A stretch of 5,682 nt of DNA from DATCSE01 sp036568605 (GTDB lineage: Bacteria > Pseudomonadota > Gammaproteobacteria > Burkholderiales > Burkholderiaceae_C). Numbering within the stretch: the stretch's first letter is position 1; each line of letters starts with the position of its first letter. The DNA is taken from positions 1 through 5,682 of the forward strand of contig DATCSE010000005.1 of assembly GCA_036568605.1 (NCBI GenBank), read 5' to 3'. The notes under the pieces are model-generated. The model was not told the DNA's origin, made no database searches, and was given only the letters and a program-made list of their open reading frames with translations. This document shows, piece by piece, positions 1 to 5,682 of the stretch. Made by a program: the position numbers and the translations under genes.

Positions 1-438
1 CTCGAGGCCGGGCCGGCCGCCGACACCGCGATCGCCGGCCTGTTCGTCGACGAGTGGATGGAAACCATCCCGGACGACATCGAGACCACCGGCGTCGGCT
101 TTCACTTCGATGCACCCGGCGCGCGCCCGCCGCAGGCCATGCTGCTCGCGGTGCCGGCCGATCCGGCGATGCCGAACTGGACGCTGGACGCGCTGCTCGA
201 GGTGGTCGACGAGGCGATGGCGCTGGCGCGGCTGCGCGCGGTGCGGCCGCAGGACCTGCAAGGCCTGGCGCTGCTGCTGCCGGGCATCTTCCTGTCGAAC
301 AACTTCAAGCAGGACGTGCCGTCGGTCGACTTCAGCGGGCTGGTCGCGAAGAACCTCGCGGCGCTGCGCAGCGCGAGCGGCGTGTCGACCGGCGGCGTCG
401 TGCAGATGGCGGCCGGCAAGGTCCTGATGACCGAGTGA
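1..438 (+). CDS. C-terminal part of a large conserved protein of unknown function (5' end outside window)
   Basis: The reading frame is open from the first base of the window and ends at TGA 436-438, so 145 C-terminal codons are visible and the start lies upstream. An internal ATG at 58 is not the start, because the conserved-looking frame already runs through it (GLFVDEW just before). Visible blocks are GLFVDEWMETIP (codons 13-24), the ETTGVGFHFDAPGARPPQA block (28-46) followed by MLLAVP, and a helical, Leu/Ala-rich stretch around codons 60-95. The fragment has no membrane segment and no catalytic motif that I recognise. From memory, the VDEW...ETTGV.FH.D.P...PPQA pattern ends a long uncharacterised bacterial protein family often encoded next to a homologue of the following gene; I cannot verify this here. 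Its stop overlaps the ribosome-binding site of that gene, which supports one operon. The function is not known and I assign none. Confidence 0.85.
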   Translation, partial: LEAGPAADTAIAGLFVDEWMETIPDDIETTGVGFHFDAPGARPPQAMLLAVPADPAMPNWTLDALLEVVDEAMALARLRAVRPQDLQGLALLLPGIFLSNNFKQDVPSVDFSGLVAKNLAALRSASGVSTGGVVQMAAGKVLMTE

Positions 439-446
439 GGAAGGAG
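437..446 (+). promoter_or_regulatory. Ribosome-binding site of the 651-aa gene, overlapping the upstream stop
   Basis: GAGGAAGGAG is a strong Shine-Dalgarno match. Its AAGGAG core ends 5 nt before ATG 452, which favours that ATG over the in-frame ATG at 458. The first two bases of the element are the last two of the upstream TGA stop, an arrangement typical of translational coupling. Confidence 0.8.
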
Positions 447-451
447 CCGCG

Positions 452-2407
452 ATGACGATGAAGATCTCCGCGTCGGCCGCCCGCATCGTCGCCGCGACCG
501 CGGCGGTCGCCCGGCCCGACCCCTCGCACACCACCTGGTCGCGCCTGGAGCCGCTGCCGACCAGCGACGACGTGACCGAGAGCCTGCAGGCGCGCATCGC
601 CGATCCGCTGTGGATGCTCGCGCGCCAATGGCAGTTCAACGAGTTCCAGGGTGAGGACGCCGGCAGCCCGATCAGCGCGGCGCTGAAGGTCACCGGGTTG
701 CCGGTGAGCCGTCTGCTGCATCCCGATGCCGCGGCCGGTGTCGCCGCGGTGCCGCTGCCGGCCGGCGCGGCACCGATCGAGGCGATGGTCGAGCACGAGC
801 AGGTGCTGCCGGTGCACCCGAAGCTGAATGCGCAGGCCGGCCAGCAGCTGATGCGCAGCCTGCGCGCCGCGAAGCTCGCGAGCACGCAGGCGCTGCTGCT
901 CGCGCGCTACCCGGCCGCGATCGCGGCACCGGACGATCCGCCGGCCGACAACGCCGGCTTCGTCTGGCACACGCTGCTGGATGCGCGCGCGATCGATGCG
1001 CTGGCGCTGGCCGCGGACCTGAAGGCGCAGCCCGATCGTGCCGCGCTCGAAGCGTTCGCGGCCGGCACGATCGGCATCGCCGCGGCGCAGGTCTCGGCGT
1101 GCTGCGACGTGCTCGAGCGCTGGTCGGCCTGGCTGGCCGATCTCGCGCTCGCCGGCCTGCAGCCGGGCGCAAGCCCGTACTGGCAACCGCAGCGCCTCGA
1201 GTACGGCTTTGCGCTCGGCGCGCAAGGCGCGGGCATGCCGCTGCGACTGCGCGCCGACGAATACGCCGACGGCCGGCTCGACTGGTACAGCTACACGCTG
1301 GCCGGTGCGCCGAACGACCCGCCAAACCCGGACCAGAGCGTCGAGATGACGCCCAAGCGCCCACCGCTGCCGACCACCGCGCGCTACCCCGGCATGCCGG
1401 CCGACCGCTACTGGGAGTTCGAGGACGGCCGCGTCAACTTCGGGATGATGGGCGCCGCGAAGAGCGACCTCGCACGCCTCGCGGTGCTCGAATACGCGCT
1501 GGTCTTCGGCAACGACTGGTTCGTGCTGCCGCTCAGCCTGCCGAGCAACGCGCTGTACCGGATCACCGGGTTCACGGTGCGCGACAACTTCGGCGTCACG
1601 CTGGCGATTCCGCCGGCGCTGGACGCCCGCTTCTACGAGCTCGACACATCGGCCGGCGCACCGGTCGCCCGCATGCCCAGCGCGCTGTACCTGAGCCCGG
1701 CGCTGGACACGCTCGAAGGCCCGCCGCTCGAGCACGTGATGATGATGCGCGACGAGATGGCGAACCTGGTCTGGGGCATCGAGAAGCGCGTGCAGGGCAC
1801 GTCGGGCGAGCCGATCGACCGCAAGTTCGAGAGCACGCGGCTGTCGACCACCCAGGTGCTGCGGCCGCCGGTCGACCCGGCCGCCGCGCCGGCCGGATCG
1901 GGCCCGCTGCTGCACTACACGCTGCAGACGCCGGTCGCCGCGAACTGGGTGCCGTTCCTGCCGGTGCGCAAGGCCGGCGCGACGCCGGCGAACTGGGCCA
2001 TCCAGCTGCAGCGCGGGGTCGTCACGCACTACTACCAGGTCACCGAGGACCGCATGCTCGATCCGCGCAACGCCGCGTACGCGGCCTTCATCGAACGGCT
2101 GCGCAACAACGGCTTCGTCGAGACGAACGCCGAGCAGGGCCCGGCCGACAACCGGCTGCAGGGCTTCATGTTCCATCCGCGCGGCAACCTGCTGCGCCTG
2201 GACCCGACGCAACCGGTGCAGCAGGACTTCCTGCGCATCGAGGAAGAGGAAGTGCCGCGCGACGGGATCGAGCTGAAACGCGCGTTCAACTACGCCCGCG
2301 ATTCGAAAGGCCGTGCGCTGCTGTGGATAGGCCGCAGCAAGACCACCGGACGCGGCGAAGGCGCGAGCGGGTTGAAGTTCGACGTGGTCTCGCGCGGCGT
2401 GAAATAG
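452..2407 (+). CDS. Conserved 651-aa protein of unknown function (LARQWQ...GEDAGSP family)
   Basis: This complete gene starts at ATG 452 behind a strong ribosome-binding site and stops at TAG 2405-2407. No named domain is recognisable, but several blocks look strongly constrained: DPLWMLARQWQFNEFQGEDA then GSP (residues 51-73), RYWEFEDGRVNFG (319-331), LEYALVFGNDWFVLPLSLP (346-364), MMRDEMANLVWGIEKRV (431-447), and a C-terminal IEEEEVPRDGIELKR (596-610) followed by a Gly/Arg-rich GRGEGASGLKFDVV (633-646). I recall these blocks from a widespread, unnamed family of about 600 aa that accompanies the family of the preceding gene; this is memory, not a search. The N-terminal 20 residues are Ala-rich but make no convincing signal peptide, and there are no membrane segments, so a cytoplasmic protein is likely. 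The region around 125-235 looks helical and the rest mixed or beta-rich with many aromatics. There are only two cysteines (adjacent, 217-218). A structural or assembly role is as possible as an enzymatic one. Confidence 0.93.
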   Translation: MTMKISASAARIVAATAAVARPDPSHTTWSRLEPLPTSDDVTESLQARIADPLWMLARQWQFNEFQGEDAGSPISAALKVTGLPVSRLLHPDAAAGVAAVPLPAGAAPIEAMVEHEQVLPVHPKLNAQAGQQLMRSLRAAKLASTQALLLARYPAAIAAPDDPPADNAGFVWHTLLDARAIDALALAADLKAQPDRAALEAFAAGTIGIAAAQVSACCDVLERWSAWLADLALAGLQPGASPYWQPQRLEYGFALGAQGAGMPLRLRADEYADGRLDWYSYTLAGAPNDPPNPDQSVEMTPKRPPLPTTARYPGMPADRYWEFEDGRVNFGMMGAAKSDLARLAVLEYALVFGNDWFVLPLSLPSNALYRITGFTVRDNFGVTLAIPPALDARFYELDTSAGAPVARMPSALYLSPALDTLEGPPLEHVMMMRDEMANLVWGIEKRVQGTSGEPIDRKFESTRLSTTQVLRPPVDPAAAPAGSGPLLHYTLQTPVAANWVPFLPVRKAGATPANWAIQLQRGVVTHYYQVTEDRMLDPRNAAYAAFIERLRNNGFVETNAEQGPADNRLQGFMFHPRGNLLRLDPTQPVQQDFLRIEEEEVPRDGIELKRAFNYARDSKGRALLWIGRSKTTGRGEGASGLKFDVVSRGVK

Positions 2408-2444
2408 GCGAGGCCCGCACCGAACCCGGCGCTCGCACCGCCCC

Positions 2445-2450
2445 TATGAT
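2445..2450 (+). promoter_or_regulatory. Candidate -10 element before the M48 protease gene
   Basis: TATGAT differs from the sigma-70 consensus -10 (TATAAT) at one position and stands out in very GC-rich surroundings. Transcription would begin near 2457, leaving a leader of about 30-50 nt. No good -35 hexamer lies 16-18 bp upstream (the bases there are about GAACCC), so the assignment is weak. If real, it would separate the protease from the upstream pair as its own transcription unit. Confidence 0.35.
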
Positions 2451-2465
2451 CCGCGCACAACGACT

Positions 2466-2489
2466 GCGCGGCGACGGGACGCGCGGCGA
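2466..2489 (+). repeat. Short direct repeat in the protease leader
   Basis: GCGCGGCGA occurs at 2466-2474 and again at 2481-2489, a 15-nt period. The second copy ends on the A of the ATG at 2489. Such a short GC-rich repeat may be chance or a small tandem duplication of leader sequence. It matters mainly because it places that ATG inside repeat-like non-coding sequence. Confidence 0.4.
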
Positions 2490-4405
2490 TGGACGGGAGG
2501 GAGCCCTTGGACATCGATCGTTTCAAGAAACTGGTCCATCGCCTCGAGAGCGAGAGCGCGGCGGCACCGGGTCTCTATCGGATGAAGGTCGCGGCGCTGG
2601 CGCTGCTCGGCTTCGGCATCCTCGCGCTGCTGCTGGGCGCGATCGGCTTCGGGCTGGTCGTGCTGGTCGGCGGGGTCGCGGCGATCGCGTTGAGCGGTGG
2701 GATGGCGCTGCTGCTGGTGCTGAAGTTCGGCAAGCTGCTGTTCCTGCTCGTGGTCCCGCTGTGGTACCTGGTGAAGTCGGCGGTGCAGGCCTTGTTCGTG
2801 CGCCTGCCCGCGCCGCAGGGCCGCGAGATCCACCGCGACCAAGCGCCCGCGCTGTTCGCCGCGATCGACCGGATGCGCCAGCGCATGAAAGGGCCGCGCT
2901 TCCACCATGTTCTGATCGTCGACGACGTCAACGCCGGGGTCGTTCAACGCCCGGCGTTCGGGCTGGTCGGCTGGCCGCGCAACTACCTGCTGCTGGGCCT
3001 GCCGCTGCTCGAAGCCATGCCCGCCGACGAGGCGCTGGCCGTGGTCGCGCACGAGTACGGCCACCTCGCCGGCTCGCACGGGCACTTCTCGGCCTTCATC
3101 TACCGGCTGCGCCACACCTGGGGCACGGTGCAGGCCTACACCGACCACATCCAGGGCTGGCTCGGCCGGCTCGTCGCGCCGCTGGTGCGCTGGTACGCGC
3201 CGTACTTCAACGCCTACACGTTCGTGCTGGCGCGGGCCGACGAATACCAGGCGGACGCCGCGTCGGCCGAACTGGTCGGCACCGCGAATGCGGTGCATGC
3301 GCTGAAGCGGGTCAACCTGATCACGCCGCAGCACCGGCGCTTCATGCAGCAGGCCTACGACCGCATCGACCACGAGGCCGCGCCGCCGCAGGACCTGATG
3401 CTGCGCTGGGCCGCGCAGGCCGGCGAGGCACTGCCCGAAGCCGATGCGCGCCGCTGGCTGGTCGACGCGCTGGACCGCGAAGGCCATTTCACCGACAGCC
3501 ATCCGACGCTGCGGGCACGCTTGAGCGCACTCTCGCAGGCCGGCGATGACGCGCTGCGCGAGCCGCCGCCGCTGCACGGCGAATCGGCCGCGCAGGCGTG
3601 GCTGGGGCCGCTGGTGCAGCAGCTGCGCAGCGAGTTCCAGGCGCGCTGGGCCGAGCAGGTCGCACAGCCGTGGGCCGAGCGCCATGCGCAAGCGCAGGAG
3701 CAGCGGCAGCGCCTGGTCGCGTTGCGCGCACTGCCCGAGCCGACGGTGGCCGAACAGCTGGAGGCGCTGCGCCTGACCCTGCGGCTCGAGCCCGAGACCG
3801 ATGTCCGCGACGCGCTGGCGGCGTTCAACGCCGCGCATGCCGACCAGCCGCTCGGCCTCTTCCTCGAAGGCAGCGCCCGCCTGGACAAGGGCGAGCGCGA
3901 CGGGCTCGCGCTGCTCGATCGTGCGGCCGCGCTCGATCCCGAGGCCACGAAGCCGGCCTGCGAACGCGCTCACGCGTTCCTCAGCGAGCGCCGCGAAACC
4001 GAAGCGGCCGAAGCCTATGCCGAGCGCTGGCGCCGCCGCGACGAGCTCGAAACCCGGCGTGCCCGCGAGATCGAGACGCTGGACCCCCAGCACGCACTGG
4101 CCTCCCACGGCCTGGACGCCGCCACCGTCGCGGCCCTTCAGGCAACGCTGGCCGACCGCGCGCTGGACCTGCTGCGCGAGGTCTACATCGCGCGCCGCGT
4201 GATCCCGTCGGACCCCAGCGTCGTGCAGCTCGTGATGGGCGTGCAGCTGAGCTGGTGGGGCCGGCGCCGCGGCAAGCAGCGCGCGACGCTCGAGCGCCTC
4301 GCGCGCCTGGAGTGGCCGGTCGCGCTCATGTTCGTGACGCTGGACGGGCAGTTCGCGACACTGCGCAAGAAATTCCGCGCGCTGCCCGGCGCCGCGCTGC
4401 GCTGA
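2489..4405 (+). CDS. Membrane-anchored M48-family zinc metalloprotease with C-terminal TPR-like region
   Basis: This is a probable integral-membrane zinc endopeptidase of the M48 (HtpX/BepA/Ste24-like) family, whose members generally degrade damaged or mislocalised proteins; the substrate here is unknown. Numbered from the ATG (638 aa), residues about 35-68 and 72-98 are strongly hydrophobic and give two or three membrane segments. The catalytic motif is VAHEYGH (HExxH, H188-E189-H192). The third zinc ligand is expected at E252 in ADEYQAD, with D256 in the usual ExxxD position, and SHPTLRARL (337-345) matches the family's S/T-H-P block. Residues about 375-435 are charged and helical, and 453-513 resemble two TPR units (GSARLDKGE...ALDP, then a second helix pair). 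It is much longer than HtpX (about 290 aa) and has N-terminal membrane segments rather than a BepA-type signal peptide. With an N-in topology the active site would be cytoplasmic, but this is unproven. A TTG at 2507 has a much better ribosome-binding site and would give a 632-aa product. The gene lies 81 bp after the unknown pair and converges on the VOC gene. Confidence 0.93.
   Translation: MDGREPLDIDRFKKLVHRLESESAAAPGLYRMKVAALALLGFGILALLLGAIGFGLVVLVGGVAAIALSGGMALLLVLKFGKLLFLLVVPLWYLVKSAVQALFVRLPAPQGREIHRDQAPALFAAIDRMRQRMKGPRFHHVLIVDDVNAGVVQRPAFGLVGWPRNYLLLGLPLLEAMPADEALAVVAHEYGHLAGSHGHFSAFIYRLRHTWGTVQAYTDHIQGWLGRLVAPLVRWYAPYFNAYTFVLARADEYQADAASAELVGTANAVHALKRVNLITPQHRRFMQQAYDRIDHEAAPPQDLMLRWAAQAGEALPEADARRWLVDALDREGHFTDSHPTLRARLSALSQAGDDALREPPPLHGESAAQAWLGPLVQQLRSEFQARWAEQVAQPWAERHAQAQEQRQRLVALRALPEPTVAEQLEALRLTLRLEPETDVRDALAAFNAAHADQPLGLFLEGSARLDKGERDGLALLDRAAALDPEATKPACERAHAFLSERRETEAAEAYAERWRRRDELETRRAREIETLDPQHALASHGLDAATVAALQATLADRALDLLREVYIARRVIPSDPSVVQLVMGVQLSWWGRRRGKQRATLERLARLEWPVALMFVTLDGQFATLRKKFRALPGAALR
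2495..2503 (+). promoter_or_regulatory. Strong ribosome-binding site pointing to a TTG start at 2507
   Basis: GGGAGGGAG lies inside the ATG-initiated frame. Its GGGAGG core ends 6 nt before the in-frame TTG at 2507-2509. The ATG at 2489 has only a weak GGGA (2476-2479) upstream. A TTG start would remove six residues (MDGREP) ahead of the DIDRFKKLV sequence and would not affect any domain. Confidence 0.55.
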
Positions 4406-4419
4406 GCGCGCGGCTCAGC
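4401..4419. terminator. Stem-loop containing both convergent stop codons; possible bidirectional terminator
   Basis: GCTGAGC (4401-4407) and GCTCAGC (4413-4419) form a perfect 7-bp stem around a 5-nt GCGCG loop. The left arm contains the TGA of the protease gene (4403-4405) and the right arm contains the complementary TGA of the VOC gene (4415-4417). Neither strand has a T-tract after the hairpin, so it is not a canonical intrinsic terminator. It could still act as an mRNA 3'-end stabiliser or a weak bidirectional stop. Confidence 0.4.
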
Positions 4420-4900
4420 CCGCCGATCCCGAATACGCCGCCTTCAGCGCCGCGATGTCGAACTTGACCATCTTCAGCATCGCATCGGTCGCCCGCTTGG
4501 CCTTGGCCACATCGCGGTCGGCCATCATCTCGAACATCACCGTCGGGACGATCTGCCACGACACGCCGTAGCGGTCCTTCAGCCAGCCGCACGCCTCGGC
4601 CTGGCCGCCGCCTTCGAGCAGCGCGTTCCAGTAGCGGTCGATCTCGGCCTGGTCGGCGCAGTTGACGACGAACGAGACCGCATGGTTGAACGGGTCCATC
4701 GGCCCGGCGCTCATCGCGGCGAATGCCTGCCCGAACAGCGTGAAGTCGACGACCTTCACCGAGCCCGGCGGGCCGCTCGGCGATTCGCTGGGCATGGCCG
4801 TGACGCGGTTGACGCGCGAGTCGGGAAAGATGGACGTGTAGAACTTCGCCGCTTCCTCGGCCTGGTTCGAGTACCAGAGAAATGGGGTGATCTTTTGCAT
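4415..4900 (-). CDS. VOC-family (PhnB-like, glyoxalase-fold) protein
   Basis: This 161-aa protein of the vicinal-oxygen-chelate superfamily is of the PhnB-like type (Pfam '3-demethylubiquinone-9 3-methyltransferase' domain). That name is historical and should not be read as an activity. The N-terminal module opens with MQKITPFLWYSNQAEEAAKF and continues FYTSIFPDSRV. The second module begins near residue 71 with FNHAVSFVVNC, followed by EIDRYWNALLEGG (86-98) and CGWLKDRYGVSWQIVP (104-119). Length and block order match the family. Q116 in SWQIVP sits where many metal-dependent VOC enzymes carry a Glu ligand, so metal chemistry is uncertain. ATG 4900 is chosen because a GGAGAAAG ribosome-binding site precedes it and the family start (M-x-K-I-x-P-F-L-W) fits. 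The frame stays open far upstream, but that part is the shadow of the neighbouring gene. It is the second gene of a likely two-gene operon, 41 bp after the DUF1428 gene. Substrate unknown. Confidence 0.93.
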   Translation of the reverse strand: MQKITPFLWYSNQAEEAAKFYTSIFPDSRVNRVTAMPSESPSGPPGSVKVVDFTLFGQAFAAMSAGPMDPFNHAVSFVVNCADQAEIDRYWNALLEGGGQAEACGWLKDRYGVSWQIVPTVMFEMMADRDVAKAKRATDAMLKMVKFDIAALKAAYSGSAG

Positions 4901-4903
4901 GTG

Positions 4904-4911
4904 CTTTCTCC
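4904..4911 (-). promoter_or_regulatory. Ribosome-binding site of the VOC gene
   Basis: On the minus strand GGAGAAAG precedes the ATG at 4900. The GGAGA core sits 6 nt from the start codon. It fixes the start of a frame that is otherwise open far upstream. Confidence 0.75.
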
Positions 4912-4941
4912 AATCTTCAGGGAGCAGTTGTCCGTGGTTCT

Positions 4942-5286
4942 TCAGGCCTCGACCAGTATTTCGAAGCCGCCGAAGATCATCCGTTTGCCGTCGAACGGCA
5001 GGGTCTGGGGCATGCGTGGATCGGCCATCACCGCCTTCATGCCGGTGTCGCGCACCTGGCGCGACGGCCAGGTGATCCATGAGAACACGACCGTCTCGTC
5101 GTCCTTGCGCTGCACGGCCATCGTGAACGACGTGAGCTTGCCCTCGGGCACGTCGTCGCCCCAGCACTCCACGACACCCAGCGCGCCGTGCTCCTTGAAC
5201 ATCTGCGCGGCATTCGTCGCGAGCTGGCGATACGCCTCCTTGTTGGCCGTCGGGACGGCCAGGACAAATCCATCGACATAGGACAT
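4942..5286 (-). CDS. DUF1428-family protein (YbaA-like)
   Basis: This 114-aa protein closely matches what I recall of Escherichia coli YbaA and the DUF1428 family (about 115-120 aa). The shared blocks are MSYVDGFVLAVP (1-12), KEHGALGVVECWGDDVPEGK (31-50), VVFSWITWPSRQVRD (66-80), DPRMPQ (89-94) and PFDGKRMIFGGFE (97-109). The family is thought to adopt a ferredoxin-like alpha/beta-barrel (dimeric ABM-type) fold; its biochemical role is not established. ATG 5286 is chosen over an in-frame ATG at 5382 because the family begins with M-x-Y-V-D-G-F and a ribosome-binding site (AAAGGAAA) stands directly before it. There is no signal peptide or membrane segment, so it is probably cytoplasmic. It leads a likely operon with the VOC gene 41 bp downstream and faces the serine-hydrolase-like gene across a 170-bp gap. 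Confidence 0.94.
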   Translation of the reverse strand: MSYVDGFVLAVPTANKEAYRQLATNAAQMFKEHGALGVVECWGDDVPEGKLTSFTMAVQRKDDETVVFSWITWPSRQVRDTGMKAVMADPRMPQTLPFDGKRMIFGGFEILVEA

Positions 5287-5456
5287 CGGGTTTCCTTTCA
5301 GGATGTGGACGAAGAGCGGCGCAAACCGGCAATCGGCAGGCGTCCTCATCCCACGACGAACGACAGGTCGCGGAATCGACACCAGCGTGACCCCGAAGCA
5401 CGCAACGGATCGTGTTCAATTCCATCCTGTCGTCACTCACGTTCCAGATTGCTGCG
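5287..5456. other. Divergent intergenic region (170 bp)
   Basis: This gap separates the minus-strand DUF1428-VOC operon from the plus-strand serine-hydrolase-like gene and must hold the promoters of both. It is visibly less GC-rich than the flanking genes, especially 5405-5450. I find no convincing -35/-10 pair on either strand. An 8-bp inverted repeat (ACGACAGG 5360-5367, CCTGTCGT 5426-5433) is present, but its arms are 58 nt apart and it may be chance. Confidence 0.6.
5291..5298 (-). promoter_or_regulatory. Ribosome-binding site of the DUF1428 gene
   Basis: Minus-strand AAAGGAAA places its AGGA core 6 nt before ATG 5286. This supports that start over the longer in-frame alternative at 5382. 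Confidence 0.7.
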
Positions 5457-5682
5457 ATGAAGAAGACACGCAAGATCGCGCTCGGGCTGCTGGTGGTGCT
5501 CGGGGTCGCCGGTGCGGCCGGCTGGTTCAGCCTCGACAAGGAGACGCGCGCCTTCCTGGCCACGCTGCCGACCAACCGCGACCTGCTGTTCTGGAGCCAG
5601 CCGCAGCGCGATGCGGCGTTCCGCGCGCTCGACCGGCTGCCGGTTCTGGCCAAGTCGCACGTCGTGCCGGCCGGCAACACGC
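5457..5682 (+). CDS. N-terminal part of a probable beta-lactamase-family serine hydrolase (3' end outside window)
   Basis: An open frame starts at ATG 5457 and runs off the window after 75 complete codons. The N-terminus is a typical export or anchor sequence: a basic MKKTRK start, then a hydrophobic IALGLLVVLGVAGAAGWF (7-24). Residues 34-48 read LPTNRDLLFWSQPQR, followed by DAAFRALDRLPVLAKS (49-64) and HVVPAGNT. I recall this pre-domain pattern from proteobacterial serine hydrolases of the beta-lactamase/class C penicillin-binding-protein-like family. The catalytic SxxK and YxN motifs would lie beyond the window edge, so the assignment rests on the N-terminus alone. The product would be exported to, or anchored facing, the periplasm. 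No clear ribosome-binding site precedes the ATG. An in-frame GTG at 5412 is a poorer start because it would put 15 extra residues before the basic signal n-region. Confidence 0.7.
   Translation, partial: MKKTRKIALGLLVVLGVAGAAGWFSLDKETRAFLATLPTNRDLLFWSQPQRDAAFRALDRLPVLAKSHVVPAGNT

Noticed and set aside
332..2212. A 626-codon open frame on the minus strand opposite the first two genes
   Set aside because: It is Arg/Ala/Gly/Gln/His-rich low-complexity translation antisense to genes with clear conserved blocks, the usual artefact of GC-biased third positions. It has no recognisable domain.
1099..3549. An 816-codon plus-strand frame spanning the 651-aa gene, the gap and the protease
   Set aside because: It crosses two real genes in another frame, is almost entirely Arg/Ala/Gly/Pro, and has no motif. 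It is a composition shadow.
2444..4108. A 554-codon minus-strand frame opposite the protease gene
   Set aside because: It is antisense to an HEYGH-containing M48 gene with clear family motifs. Its own translation is Arg/Gln/Ala-rich without domains.
4415..4900. Annotation of the VOC protein as a ubiquinone methyltransferase
   Set aside because: That label comes from a historical domain name. The sequence shows a glyoxalase-fold PhnB-like protein and has no SAM-binding methyltransferase motif.
5287..5382. N-terminal extension of the DUF1428 protein by 32 codons to an upstream ATG
   Set aside because: The extension shows no conservation-like pattern. The family starts at MSYVDGF, and a good ribosome-binding site stands directly before ATG 5286.
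5360..5433. 8-bp inverted repeat in the divergent intergenic region as an operator
   Set aside because: The arms are 58 nt apart, and a match of this length is not improbable by chance in a 170-bp region. No regulator gene is adjacent to support it.
4901..5680. Long in-frame upstream extension of the VOC gene on the minus strand
   Set aside because: This stretch overlaps the DUF1428 gene and the serine-hydrolase-like gene in other frames, and its translation resembles no protein. The VOC family start and ribosome-binding site fit ATG 4900.

Overview
The window is gene-dense, GC-rich bacterial DNA (about 70 % G+C by eye). It has short intergenic gaps, GC-biased third codon positions and purine-rich Shine-Dalgarno sites before most starts. 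The protein types and composition suggest a proteobacterium, most likely a Burkholderiales-type betaproteobacterium; Xanthomonadales is a reasonable alternative. That placement is inference from style, because no marker gene is present. I see no tRNA, rRNA, CRISPR array, insertion sequence or phage gene. The longest stretch without a gene is 170 bp.

Left part (1-2407, plus strand): two tightly spaced genes of unknown function. The first enters from outside the window, and only its last 145 codons are visible. The second is complete (651 aa). The stop of the first is part of the ribosome-binding site of the second, so they are probably co-transcribed and translationally coupled. Both look like members of large, conserved but uncharacterised families that I recall occurring side by side in distant bacteria. 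This pair is the best candidate here for an undescribed system.

Middle part (2408-4405, plus strand): after an 81-bp gap with a possible -10 element comes a 638-aa membrane-anchored M48 zinc metalloprotease. It has N-terminal membrane segments, an HEYGH active site, a downstream glutamate ligand and a C-terminal TPR-like region. Its true start may be a TTG six codons inside the ATG-initiated frame. A perfect 7-bp stem-loop covers its stop codon and also the stop codon of the convergent gene.

Right part (4415-5682): two small minus-strand genes form a likely operon, a DUF1428/YbaA-like protein followed by a PhnB-type VOC (glyoxalase-fold) protein. Across a 170-bp divergent intergenic region, a plus-strand gene begins and leaves the window. 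It has a membrane-targeting N-terminus and resembles the start of beta-lactamase-family serine hydrolases. The right-hand genes look like ordinary chromosomal housekeeping or accessory genes and show no evident functional link to the left-hand pair.
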